From Zancudomyces culisetae (Eukaryota; Kickxellomycota; Harpellomycetes; Harpellales; Legeriomycetaceae): 31,692 nt of DNA. How positions within the stretch are numbered: the first letter of the stretch is position 1; each line of letters starts with the position of its first letter. Of the stretch, positions 19,521 to 29,440 are shown piece after piece. Made by a program: the position numbers and the translations under genes. Below the pieces are notes generated by a model that searched no databases, was not told the DNA's origin, and saw only the letters and a program-made list of their open reading frames with translations. The stretch covers positions 3,535 to 35,226 of the forward strand of contig LSSK01000151.1 in NCBI GenBank assembly GCA_001969505.1. Reading direction: 5' to 3'.

Positions 19521-20028
19521 ATTGGCGGAATATCTTCCATTTGATTGCTATATTATATGCCACCCAGTCAAAGCATTCGAAAAAAGGTTTTCTTGTGCTT
19601 TTTTCAGATAATATATTGCAATTTTGTACAATTACTTGTAGCTTTTTTTATCTTTTAGCTCCTATCCCTTCATAAATAAAGGAGAAACCTTAAAGATAAA
19701 GCTATACAGGTTGCACGATTACATTTGGCTTTTTTACAATATGTGCTGTGTAGACACGGCACATCATTATGTCTTGACAAGGGGATTATTTCATGCACTG
19801 ATTATTATATGTTCTATTCTGCTTTCCGATACTTAATTTGATCCGGCTCAGCTTTTTATCTAGCTTTTATTGGCTTAGTATGGATTTGGTTTATTAAAAA
19901 GCGGCTTTAAAAATCGAGAACTAAATTAATATCATCATATAAATTGAGCAACATACTGAACACTTGGGGACTAAAACTAAAATAAAGCAAAATTGAATAA
20001 ACCCAAAAGAAAGAGTAAAGAAAGAAAA
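19521..20028. other. Intergenic between SUZ gene and ZNG1
   Basis: No gene is seen. AT-rich SUZ-gene 3' flank followed by the ZNG1 promoter and an A-rich leader just before the ATG at 20029. Confidence 0.6.
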
Positions 20029-22145
20029 ATGCAGTTTGAGGACGAGATTCCTGATTTGGTACCTGTCCAGATTGAAGACAGCGAAAGGTAATAGAGTTTA
20101 CTGTTTGTGATGAAGGAGCACCTCTTCCATTTTACACAAAAAAAAGAGCTATTTAGAAACTAAGTCACTACCTAGTTTCTGCCTTGATGGTGTCACAAGT
20201 TGAATGTAGTCATGTATTTCTGAGTTTTAATTTAATATGCCTAAACACTGGTAGAAATCAGAGTGAAAATGAGAATAAGGATGACGATCATAGGGAGACC
20301 GTTCCCATAACTATTCTGACCGGCTACTTAGGAGCTGGAAAAACGACGCTTTTGCAATATATTTTAACTCAGAATCACGGCAAAAAGATTGCTGTGATAA
20401 TGAATGAATTCGCTAGCAGTAAGTACTTTTACACGGTGTATAACTTTAGTATAATTTAAAAAATGTTTCACTCACAGAATTGAGAAAAACGTGATTCTTC
20501 TGATTATTTTCGGTTTGAAAGAGCCCTATTGCTCTAGTTCTTGACTTTTATATTTTACCTGACCGTTTTTAATCAATCTTAATGTTTTATTTGCTGTTTT
20601 TCATAGCCAGAGGTATCGACAAAGCAATAGCCTCTGCTGACAAAGAGGGGAAATTGGTGGAGGAGTGGCTGGATTTGGATAATGGGTGCATGTGCTGTAC
20701 TGTAAAGTAAGTGTATATCATTGATACTACTATACTACTAGCGGCACTTATCCAGGAAAAGCGACCTGTTGATACGAGAATGAAGCGTCCAGTTTGCTGG
20801 ATAAATGTTGTGCTAGTTTGTAAAAGCTTGTTAAAGTATGAAAATATATCTTGCTTTAGAGATAGGGGCATCAAAGCATTGGAGTCACTGATGGAAAAGC
20901 AGGGAAAGTTTGACTATATTCTGTTAGAAACCACAGGTAGGTGGCTATTTTCAATAACCATATGAATAAACTCGTCCTTAATGACCACAATTAACCACAA
21001 ATATACTACAGCCTACAAGAGTGAACTATACGAGATCCTTATTAACCTGTTGTATTATATTTGTTGATAAAAATAGGCGTAGCGGATCCAGGTACGAGAT
21101 GGGAACCATACCACATTTATTTTGTTATTAATATGAATATAACTACGAAATTTAATTCAAAACGCTAAAACAGTTTCAACTAAGAATATGTATATGTACC
21201 AGTCAAAAGATACACCCAATGTAATCATATTGAAATATTCCTGGTAGGTGAAATCGCGTCAATGTTGTGGACCAACGAAGAGTTCGGTAGTTTTATAAAA
21301 CTGGATGGGATTGTTACGTTAGTTGATGCACAGCATATCCTAGACGAGTTAACAGATTTTGGAAAGCCATCAGGTTCACAGCAAAGCTCAGTAAACTTTG
21401 ATGATGTCAGCGAAAATATAAATGAGGTGGTGAAGCAGATAGCCTTTGCTGACAGAATTATTGTCAACAAGGTTGACTTGGTTGACGAACACAAGCTTCA
21501 ATCAATCAAAGCCCGGATTGAGGAGATAAATGCAACTTCGGAACTTTATGAATCAACCTTCGCCAAGATAAATTTAGATATTATTCTAAGCATCAATGCA
21601 TATTCTGCCACGGAGAAGATCAGTTTGAGTTCTAGTTTTGGTGATCGAAATAACAAGCATAACCCTGGTAATGTAAGTTGCTTGGTATTTTATGTGTAGA
21701 TTATTAACTCCTATAAGAACAATAAATTTAAAAAAATGACTTTATAAATAAGGTTTCGACATGTTTATTAACGCCGGCGATTGGTGAGGACATTGAGTGG
21801 ACACTACTCGAGCCATGGATCCAGTCATTGCTCTGGGAGAATACATGTATTGGCAGCACTGCTTCCGAATCCAGTGATAAGGATACCGCAAGTGGTTCTG
21901 AGTCTGTGATGACTATCCTTAGGATGAAGGGACTGCTACGAGTTAAGAATTTTTGCCCACCTTGCGAAGCCCAAAAGGTACCCGTAGCAGATATAGCGAT
22001 TCAGGGTGTGAGAGAGACATACGATGCATTTGCTATTAACCCAAGCGATCAATTAGACTATAAACTGGTGTTTATCGGCAAAAATCTCGATACCAAGCGA
22101 CTTTCTGATTCCTGGAATAGATACGTTTTAAAAAAGCTCAATTGA
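20029..22145 (+). CDS. ZNG1: Zinc-regulated GTPase metalloprotein activator ZNG1 (COG0523/CobW family)
   Basis: G3E-family GTPase that delivers zinc to client proteins; the known client is type-1 methionine aminopeptidase. Exons: 20029-20087, 20255-20418, 20607-20706, 20860-20936, 21077-21091 (15 nt), 21248-21672, 21753-22145; all phases agree and give 410 residues. Motifs: PDLVPV near residue 8, matching the client-binding CPELVPM of human ZNG1; Walker A GYLGAGKT at 43-50; the metal-binding CxCC (C102, C104, C105); ETTGVADPG at 131-139; base-specificity NKVD at 212-215. The C-terminal CobW domain has LLWENT, RLKG-like RMKGLL and [11 protein letters not shown], ending LVFIGKNLD. An extra CPPC sits just before the IQGV strand, absent from human ZNG1. 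No zinc-responsive promoter site recognised. Confidence 0.95.
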
Positions 22146-22277
22146 TTTTTGTAAAATAAATCGTCATTAATCCATGATAAGCAATCTCACTGGTGTAAGC
22201 AATCTGATAAGTTGGCATAGTATAAGTGTTAGCACAAACTAATAAAAGTTGCTGGTCGACATTTATATGAAAAAGAT

Positions 22278-22823
22278 TTACGCCACTTTAATTATATGTG
22301 GTTTTTCAAAAGTCTTATATATGTGAACTATTTTAAAGTTGAGTACTTTATAATCATCCAAATCAGACTCATATCTCTGTGGCTTTTTATAGTCATTGCA
22401 ACGGTATCTATTCTTGAAGATACCGGTTCCTTTTACTGCGAGTTTTGTTTTTAACCAAAAGGTACACTTTTCTAAACGAGCAAGAAAGTGCTTTGGGGTA
22501 CTTCTGACCCTCTCTGTATTTGCACCATTCGCAGTTGTGATTCTAGATTTGTGGTATATACGCTTTTCTGACGATAGGCTGCAGTAATCTGTATAGTGTT
22601 TATTAGATGAAGATGCGCTTGTGGTCTTTGGATATTTTGGTTTTATCTTTTCCTGATCACTGGCATTACGGTACCTGCTATTTGGGTTGTGGAAAAAATT
22701 GCCTAGCCCACATCCACCGAAATCTATTTTTAGATACACCTTTGTTATTTGGTAGCATATTTTCCCCTTGAACCTTCTAATAGCGCTAAGCCCAAGCTTT
22801 ATATGTGATGATGGATTTCTCAT
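22278..22823 (-). CDS. Orphan basic protein, function unknown
   Basis: An ATG-initiated frame of 181 residues with no stop, which is long for chance in DNA this AT-rich. I do not recognise the family. It is Lys/Arg/Tyr-rich, with scattered cysteines (KICYQ, GGCGLG, DYCSL, EKCTF, YRCND), a central Ser-rich patch and no signal peptide or membrane segment. It is convergent with ZNG1 (133 bp between stops). Its codon use looks less biased than in CAR2. It could be a lineage-specific gene, the decayed end of an older gene, or a fortuitous frame; an upstream exon cannot be excluded. Confidence 0.45.
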   Translation of the reverse strand: MRNPSSHIKLGLSAIRRFKGKICYQITKVYLKIDFGGCGLGNFFHNPNSRYRNASDQEKIKPKYPKTTSASSSNKHYTDYCSLSSEKRIYHKSRITTANGANTERVRSTPKHFLARLEKCTFWLKTKLAVKGTGIFKNRYRCNDYKKPQRYESDLDDYKVLNFKIVHIYKTFEKPHIIKVA

Positions 22824-23327
22824 TTGTTTTTTTTTTGTTGACTGTGGATTTGCTGGTTTGGTTTTAGTTCTGTTTTTTGATCCCGAAGTTTATTCAAGTC
22901 TTAAGGTATGTTAAACAAGTAGTAGTTTGAGTTTTTTATAATGATGCTAATGTTAAAAGAGTTTATGTGTTAGAATGAGGAGTGGTAGTTAAATTTGTGC
23001 TTGAATATGGTTCTCTATAGCATTTATATTGCAAATATTGAGGAAAAATCTACAACTGAATATTACTTCTCATATTCATTTTTTTAGAGGATGAGCATTT
23101 ATCTGAGTGGTATTACTATTTATCAATATTTAAGTTGATACGCATTCTCACAGTGAGAGGGTAGATATAATCACAAGGGTGTCGTTGAATTATGTTTATT
23201 GAACCTGGTTCTTGAATTCCACATTCTCTTGAATTTTGTTGAAAATACTAGAATGCAAGGTTTATAGATTTGTTTTTGAAGTTATTTTAAATGAATATTT
23301 TTCTGGGTATTGTTGATATTTATTTAG
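22824..23327. other. Intergenic between the two orphan ORFs
   Basis: Divergent flank of the 181-residue orphan (-) and the small cysteine-ended ORF (+). Possible splice signals occur on the plus strand (donor-like GTATGT at about 22904-22909; acceptors TTTTTTTAG at about 23085 and TATTTAG at 23321-23327), but I cannot build a convincing first exon for the small ORF. Confidence 0.4.
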
Positions 23328-23351
23328 CCAGTAAATACCAGTGAAAGTGGG

Positions 23352-23504
23352 ATGGCTGGCTCTAACAAAGTTGATTCTTCGAGCATTCCAGTGACATGCC
23401 TTTTTGTCAAGAAAAAATGCAGTAAAGATACACCAAAACTGCCCAAAAAAGGGGGAGGATTCCTTAAAAAGCTGAAACAAATATGCTGTAGTTGTTTGTT
23501 ATAA
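23352..23504 (+). CDS. Small basic protein with cysteine-rich C-terminus, function unknown
   Basis: A 50-residue ATG frame, possibly the last exon of a spliced gene: the frame stays open back to 23328, right after an acceptor-like TATTTAG, and closes with TAG just before. Seen in the sequence are a Ser-rich start, a Lys-rich middle (VKKKCSKDTPKLPKKGGG), then FLKKLKQICCSCLL and the stop. A polybasic segment followed by clustered cysteines and two leucines looks like a palmitoylated membrane anchor. It is not a CaaX box, because the last cysteine is at -3 rather than -4. It is not a member of the CYSTM family by eye. Role unknown. Confidence 0.35.
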   Translation: MAGSNKVDSSSIPVTCLFVKKKCSKDTPKLPKKGGGFLKKLKQICCSCLL

Positions 23505-24676
23505 ATTCGTGCTAGTTTACTCATATATAGTACGTTATTATCCTGCTATACAGTATGTTCTTTCATCCTTAGTCTGTATTACACGTTTCGATACATTATA
23601 TATATATATTCTTTGGTCTGTGCGAACCGGAACAACATTCATAAAGTATCTGATGTTTCATAATTGCACAAAAGATATATAAAAAAATATGTGTGGTATC
23701 CGTGTGTGGTTAGGGCACAATTTACTAGATAGAGCCTACAGAGCCACTTTATTTTAGTTTAAAATTGATCTTGACCTTCTTTTTGTAGCATCCCATATAC
23801 GCTATAGTCGATCTTTCGTATATATTGTCTCAAATATTATCAGAGTAATGAGTTATAAAGAATATAACATCACTTGTATACATCAAGTGGAAAAGTCATC
23901 GAACAGTATTTTTCCCACAATCGTCAGCGAGAAATTCCAGAAACTTAGTATAAAAGCTCTATAAACATGACAAAGTCTACAGTACCAGTGGTGTATGTGC
24001 CTTATTTTAGTCATTCTTGAGCACCACGTGGTCCGTTTGTTATGGATAAATATACGCTTTGTGAATGTTATACGAGTTTTAGTATGGCATTTGAACTACG
24101 TCTAGTTTTTGTGCTTTTAAGCGAACAACAAATCACCGATTCGGCTATCATACCAACATTTCACCCTTTTGCGTTTCACCTCACATATCCATTAAAGTGT
24201 TAGCCATTTGCTTTAAACTGACGTGGGAAGTTTGGTGTGGAGTAATTCCAACATGCGCGTGACAAGGCCGCTCAAAGAAATCGCACAAGTTTTATTGGAG
24301 GCAGCTGTTCTTTGTTGTGTATAAAAGCCTGCCATTTTCATCAACTTTTTAACTGTGGAAGCAAAAAAAATTTTTGCCGATAAGAAACCCAAAAAGGTAA
24401 ATAGATGGAAATATACCCGATTATTAGATTTAGGGTTCAGAGAAAGTCGAATCTTACAAAATTTCTGCATTTCTGTTGGCTGCATTGTTTTTATTTTTTT
24501 TTGTATTTTTTTTTGCGTGCAGTTAAAATTAACAGGCTTTCTTAATGGACACCAAATTGCTATTTGCAATACGCATACACATGAAACAAATTTACCTTTG
24601 ATTTGGTGAATATGCAGGACACCAGTAATGACTCAAAAGCGGAGGAGCATGAAATTTTTCTTTTTTTTTTAACAAG

Positions 24677-24684
24677 TATAAATA
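24677..24684 (+). promoter_or_regulatory. TATA box of CAR2
   Basis: TATAAATA, 268 bp before the CAR2 ATG. If the leader intron at 24815-24932 is removed, transcription starting some 40-70 bp downstream of the TATA gives a leader of ordinary length. Position and sequence support it; the start site was not observed. Confidence 0.5.
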
Positions 24685-24814
24685 GCAGCCCAAAGACCAC
24701 GGTTTTCATTTCTTTCCTTTTCATATCAGAAAAATAAGTCATCGTTTTGTTTTAATTAAAGCTTTGATAAGAAAGGAATAGAAATCCAGTTTAACAGAAA
24801 CCAAAAATAAAAAG

Positions 24815-24932
24815 GTATTATTTTCCTTAACAACATGGTCCAGCTTTTGTTTAGAGCCCCACATTGATACGCAAATCTTTGTATTTATTGTACTGAAAGT
24901 TATTTCTTTTCCATTATTATCTATATCTTTAG
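24815..24932 (+). other. Probable intron in the CAR2 5' leader
   Basis: Donor AAAG|GTATTA at 24815 and acceptor ATATCTTTAG ending at 24932, 19 nt before the ATG. An ATG at 24835 inside it opens a 10-codon frame ending in TGA; splicing removes this upstream ORF. The acceptor is good, the donor is only fair. Confidence 0.55.
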
Positions 24933-24951
24933 GTAAACAACTGTAATCAAG

Positions 24952-26223
24952 ATGGCAAGCATTAGAAATGATCTAAGCTCAAAGGAAGCAATAGAACTAG
25001 ACGCAAAGTATGGTGCACACAACTACCACCCAATACCCGTAGTCATCTCAAAGGGCGAAGGCGTTCATGTCTGGGATCCAGAGGGCAACAAATACTATGA
25101 CTTCTTATCCGCATACTCAGCTGTCAACCAAGGTCACTGCCATCCAAAGATTCTCAACGCTATGATTGACCAGGCCAAGTTGGTTACACTCTCCTCACGT
25201 GCTTTTTATAATGACAAGCTTGGTCAATTTGCAAAGTACATTACTGAGCTATTTGGTTACGACATGCTTCTACCTGCAAACTCAGGAGCTGAAGCTGTTG
25301 AATCTGCCATCAAAATAGCTCGTAGATGGGCATATGATGTTAAGGGTGTCCCCAACAACGAAGCAATTGTATTAGCAGCAGAAGGAAACTTCCATGGTCG
25401 TACTACCGGTGTGATTTCAATGTCTACAGATCCTGAGTCTTACGAAAGATTTGGACCATTTTTGCCATTGGTAGGTGCATCATGTCCCAATGGTAAGCAC
25501 GTAATAAGGTTCAACCATGCCGAAGATCTAGAAGAAGTTCTGGAGGCGCATGGTGATAAAGTTGCCGCATTTCTAGTCGAGCCAATTCAAGGAGAAGCGG
25601 GTATTATGGTCCCAGACAGCGGTTATCTCAAAAGATGTTATGACCTGTGTAAGAAACACAATGTACTATTTATCGCTGACGAAATTCAAACAGGTCTTGC
25701 TAGAACAGGAAATATGTTGGCTTGTGAGCATGATGGTGTTCGTCCAGATATTGTATTGCTTGGAAAGGCGCTCTCTGGCGGATTTCTTCCAGTTTCTGCA
25801 ATTCTATCAAGCAAGGATATCCTGCTTCTAATCAAACCTGGTGAACACGGCTCTACCTATGGTGGATGCCCAATTGCCTGTGCCACAGCCATTGCTGCTC
25901 TCGAGGTTCTTGTGGAGGAGAATCTGTGCGAAAAGTCGCGGGTATTGGGAGAAAGACTTCGTGGTGGTCTGAACAAGATTCAATCACCAGTAATAAAAGA
26001 AATAAGAGGCCGTGGTTTGTTGAATGCTATTGAGGTCAACCCAGCTAGCTGCAAAGGAAAAACAGCCTGGGATTTGTGCTTATTGCTGAAAGACAATGGT
26101 CTTTTGTGCAAGCCCACACATGACACCATAATAAGATTGGCCCCACCATTGATTATTACTGAGGAGCAAATTGACGAATGCGTAGAAATAATCTCTAAGT
26201 GTGTTCAAGAATTCAGTGCTTAA
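24952..26223 (+). CDS. CAR2: Ornithine aminotransferase
   Basis: PLP enzyme converting ornithine and 2-oxoglutarate to glutamate-5-semialdehyde and glutamate, the second step of arginine breakdown. Single coding exon, 423 residues, as in Saccharomyces Car2 (424). The start is the first ATG and there is no mitochondrial presequence, so it is probably cytosolic as in yeast, unlike the mitochondrial animal enzyme. Motifs: class-III aminotransferase opening [12 protein letters not shown], cofactor-binding NSGAEAVE at 110-117, NFHGRT at 146-151, catalytic-site [13 protein letters not shown] at 241-253 and the PLP lysine K272 in LLGKALSGG, then GEHGSTYGG. Codon use is more biased than in neighbours, suggesting good expression. 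In Saccharomyces the gene is arginine-induced; no matching site was identified here apart from TATA and GATAAG motifs. Confidence 0.98.
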   Translation: MASIRNDLSSKEAIELDAKYGAHNYHPIPVVISKGEGVHVWDPEGNKYYDFLSAYSAVNQGHCHPKILNAMIDQAKLVTLSSRAFYNDKLGQFAKYITELFGYDMLLPANSGAEAVESAIKIARRWAYDVKGVPNNEAIVLAAEGNFHGRTTGVISMSTDPESYERFGPFLPLVGASCPNGKHVIRFNHAEDLEEVLEAHGDKVAAFLVEPIQGEAGIMVPDSGYLKRCYDLCKKHNVLFIADEIQTGLARTGNMLACEHDGVRPDIVLLGKALSGGFLPVSAILSSKDILLLIKPGEHGSTYGGCPIACATAIAALEVLVEENLCEKSRVLGERLRGGLNKIQSPVIKEIRGRGLLNAIEVNPASCKGKTAWDLCLLLKDNGLLCKPTHDTIIRLAPPLIITEEQIDECVEIISKCVQEFSA

Positions 26224-26461
26224 ATGAGGGGAGCTTTTTTTATAATTCTATTTACACTTCCTATGAAACCTAAATTTGTTGTAGCGTATTTTAAATCGGT
26301 AGAAAATAATTTTTGGCTTATTTATTCCAGCCAATAACACTAGACCAATTCTATCTTTGTTTTTGTTTTTTTTTTGGAGAGGAATCAATTTGATGGCCAA
26401 CCAAGTAAAAACCGGCAAATGAATAAAGTAAACCAAATGAATCAAATAAATTACATGGCTC

Positions 26462-27292
26462 TCATACTAAATCATAGTAAATCCTATTTGCCGTAGCATT
26501 AACCTGCCATTTCTGAAAAGCGCATCCAAACACGCCAAGTACGATAACAAATGCCGCTTCCAACGCCGTTTCTTGATTAGTATGGTAATATGCATCACTG
26601 GTAGCGTTGGTAATATCAAGCGCATGAATTAGCCATCCGGTTCTGGCAAAACAATCAACGCCGATCATGGTCATATAAGCACCTATCATAGGGGACGAAG
26701 CAGGCATCGATAAAAACGGACTTACAACCGAGGCGAAGGCACCTACTATCACAAAAATAAACACAAACGCCGTAGTTGCGCCGCTTCCAAACTGGTATCC
26801 TATTATCCCACCGTCTCCCAAAGACCACAGAAAAAATGAAAAACATAGCCCTGAAGATATTCCATGAACAAGCAGGGACACGTAGTACCCCACATGCTTG
26901 AAGGTAAAAATATCTGTGAAAATGGTAATAACCCAGCTCGAAAGCATCGATGCGACCATGTATAAATTCGCCCTACCGACATTATCGTAGTATGGTTCTT
27001 TGATGCGATAGGAAATGTAAAAAATTAGCAAGACTATTCAAATGGTTATTGAATTGGAGCTTTCATTAGTACATTTACACAAGATATAGGATGAATGGAC
27101 TAGTCAGGAGGGGTTTGTGCCTCACGCAAGAGAATAGCGAGAATACTTACAGAAAAATATCCAGTTAGTTGACAAAATCGTAATCCTTGAGTGCCGATAA
27201 GAAAGAAACGTCATAAATACGCCATATATAATAAATATAATCCCCAAGAAAACGGCCTTTCCTCCAAGAGGCTGGGTGTTCAACATGTTCAG
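26462..27292 (-). CDS. Seven-TM TM198/DUF4203-like membrane protein, 5' end unresolved
   Basis: Multi-pass membrane protein of the fungal TM7S3/TM198-like (DUF4203) type; function unknown. Two exons are secure: 27292-27151 and 27033-26462, joined in phase (TTC split across the junction). Together they give about 237 residues and seven hydrophobic segments, starting with GGKAVFLGIIFIIYGVF and ending with FVIVLGVFGCAFQKW; the segment GAYMTMIGVDCFARTGWL matches the family's G(I/V)DCFxRxG signature. The first exon has no good start. An ATG at 27286 would lie right before TM1, but a stop-free frame at 27621-27445 with a GTAAGT donor joins in phase through an ATTCAG acceptor at 27293 and may encode a lumenal N-terminus; it lacks an ATG, so a further exon (perhaps a signal peptide) is expected. 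Convergent with CAR2. Confidence 0.75.
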
Positions 27293-28483
27293 CTGAATAT
27301 CCACTATTGAATATGTGTATTTACATGTGATTTGATAACCATAATGAGTTTTTCGTTAGTTTAAATAATAGTAGTACATCAAACATTGTATAGTTGTGAT
27401 TCTCATTCGGAGGTTGGGGTCTTTCGAGCCTTTTTTTAACTTACTTTTATTGCCGTGTTTAATAATATTACTTTGATCAATTTTAGCCGCCGACTATTCT
27501 GGTACGTGACCACTAGAAGTTGTGTATGGGTTGTTTCAAAATCAGTACTTCTATCTTGTTGTTTTACCCACACTCCCGCGAGTAAATTGCTGATGCTTTT
27601 GACTTTGGATCTTTTCACAAGTAATTTATGTAATTAAAATACTTTTACTGCCAAACGTTATACCTGGATTTGCCTATTGCTTTGAGTACTCAACATAAAT
27701 GCTTTTTAAAGTGTTTATATGTGTAACTTGTAGAATATTTAGCCAAGAAGCCAAACTTGAATAATATCTATATACTCAACTCAAACTTTTTGTTTACAAA
27801 ATGTATGCAATAAATCACCAACAAAATTCAAGTTCGTGTTTTCATGTTTTTTATATTTTTGGTGGGATATCTCGATTTTTTTGTTCAAAATATCAAGTTA
27901 CTATTCGTTCACACTTGTAACATCCTCTTCTTTCGCTAAAATTGATGAGAAAAAAACCATCCAAGAAAACCTAATTTCCTATCATTTGCGACAAAAAAAT
28001 AAGACGCTTTTTTCCGTAACAAATTAATAACCAGTACTCGAAAATCTTATTCTAATTAACACCAAGCCAGCTGATCAAAACATAAAATATCGCAGGAAAA
28101 AGTATTAACTACCTGAGCATAACACACAGCAAGTTTCATTATAAAGAAATACGCATTTAACTAATAGTATTTGCGCCAATAGCCGATTCAAATACGAAGA
28201 CGCAGTTTCGATAGTTTAACAAAACTAGACCATCAAGGTTACATGGACAAAATCCAACACATTCATCCAAGCATACCCAACTGTGCTTTATATAGAAAGC
28301 TCTTGACATAAAAATGTCAGACCTGAAGCCAAAAATAATTAGATATCTTTATCTTGTTTCTCACTCCATCTTGTATTGGTTAAGTAAAGTACAGCATTGC
28401 AAAATAAAGTAGAAATAGAAAAGGAATGGATTAATGAACAAGAAGGCAATCTTTTTCTCATATTTATAGGAGCACAAACAACA
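27293..28483. other. Region upstream of the DUF4203-like gene
   Basis: Probably holds the missing 5' exon(s) of the DUF4203-like gene; the best candidate is 27445-27621 (-). A short ATG with donor (MLSTQSNRQIQ, then GTATAA, near 27665-27705, minus strand) does not join in phase. Right of about 27800 nothing is recognised; the frame at 27836-28027 (+) has no family resemblance. The last part is the 3' flank of VPS55. Confidence 0.45.
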
Positions 28484-29440
28484 CTAATATTCTATCTCGT
28501 GGCGCACAAATAACTGTGAATATATAAGCATGGTTCCGTAGATTAACATCCCGCCAGCAATGCTCATTATCATGGAAAAGGCATTGATTGACTCAACGTG
28601 ATACAAGACCAGAGGCAGTGCTAAATAATCATTTAAAAAGTAAAGTCTTGTGTTTAAACACTGATTTGTATATGTTTGAAAATTATATAACGTAATATTT
28701 TTTTACCTATGGCGGATATGACTACAACGGAGGTTATAAATCTCCCCACATCGGCAATTGAGCTATTAGCGTGATTATTATTGTTTAGGTCGGTTGTTAT
28801 CTTCTCATTAACACTAGCACAAATTCAAGCACTAGCATAAACCTTACCATTGGCTTTTACAAATATATATTATAAAAAAAGGTATATACTTACGAGGTAG
28901 CGTCCTCCAAGACATCGTTTGATCGAATTTTACCAAACACAGCATTTGGAAGCGGAGCAAAACAAAAAAGCAAAACAGATATAAATGGCAGCCAATTCCT
29001 ATAAGAGGTTTCAATAAATCGATTGTAAATCCTTATAATATGCCAAGAATTTTTCATTATTAAAATATGTCTCAAATAAAAAAAAGCCGCAATCCGAGAA
29101 ATGGCTATGTAATATATCGAGTCTTACCCATAAAGCGCACACGACAAAATTGACATCAAAAAGCCCGCTGCTAGGGACATTGACAAGGTTACGATTCTAT
29201 ACACAAATGTTATTTCTCTCAGATATTATTTTCATTTTATATCACAAATAGATTAAACCATTGTTTGTGGGGTCGAAATAACAAACAGTTGAGCAGTATT
29301 CGTACAGAATGGTTCTGCTTACCCTAGTTAACAGAAAAACGAAATTATAAATTAATTGGCACTTTTAAATAGCAAATCCAGCAGGGGTTGTATGACATCT
29401 GAAACATAAATGTATGCTTACCTTTATACGGATTAGACAT
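28484..29440 (-). CDS. VPS55: Endosomal protein VPS55 (LEPROT/OB-RGRP family)
   Basis: Late-endosome membrane protein that in yeast works with Vps68 in endosome-to-vacuole traffic; animal relatives are LEPROT and LEPROTL1. Exons on the minus strand: 29440-29422 (19 nt), 29215-29128, 28998-28894, 28813-28707, 28620-28484; all phases agree and give 151 residues (yeast 140). Four membrane segments are visible: IVTLSMSLAAGFLMSILSCA, LPFISVLLFCFAPLPN, RFITSVVVISAIALPLVLYH and MIMSIAGGMLIYGTMLIYSQ. They follow yeast Vps55 (LLAPIPNTIF, GIALPVVFYH, MIGGLIIYSSIVIF). The loop between segments 2 and 3 contains an Asn-rich run. Divergent from ELP6. The acceptor of exon 2 (CTGAGAG ending at 29216) is weak, but it alone gives the right phase without inventing another exon. 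Confidence 0.92.

Larger units (their letters stand above)
23505..24951. other. CAR2 upstream region and small-orphan 3' flank
   Basis: No gene recognised. It contains an ACCACGTGGT palindrome (CACGTG at 24025-24030), a TATAAAAG at 24320-24327, GATAAG sites at about 24377 and 24766 that could be GATA-factor sites for nitrogen control, and the CAR2 TATA and leader intron listed separately. Two overlapping opposite-strand frames at 24213-24609 both lack ATG starts and are not called. Confidence 0.5.

Noticed and set aside
24213-24609. Overlapping opposite-strand frames of 118 and 84 codons upstream of CAR2
   Set aside because: Both begin at non-ATG codons and neither resembles a known protein; the region is better explained as promoter DNA.
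29317-29326. Possible 1-nt microexon in VPS55 (CTAG, G, GTAAGC)
   Set aside because: It would fix the phase with the acceptor at TATAG, but using the CTGAGAG acceptor ending at 29216 gives the right phase and extra conserved N-terminal sequence without it.
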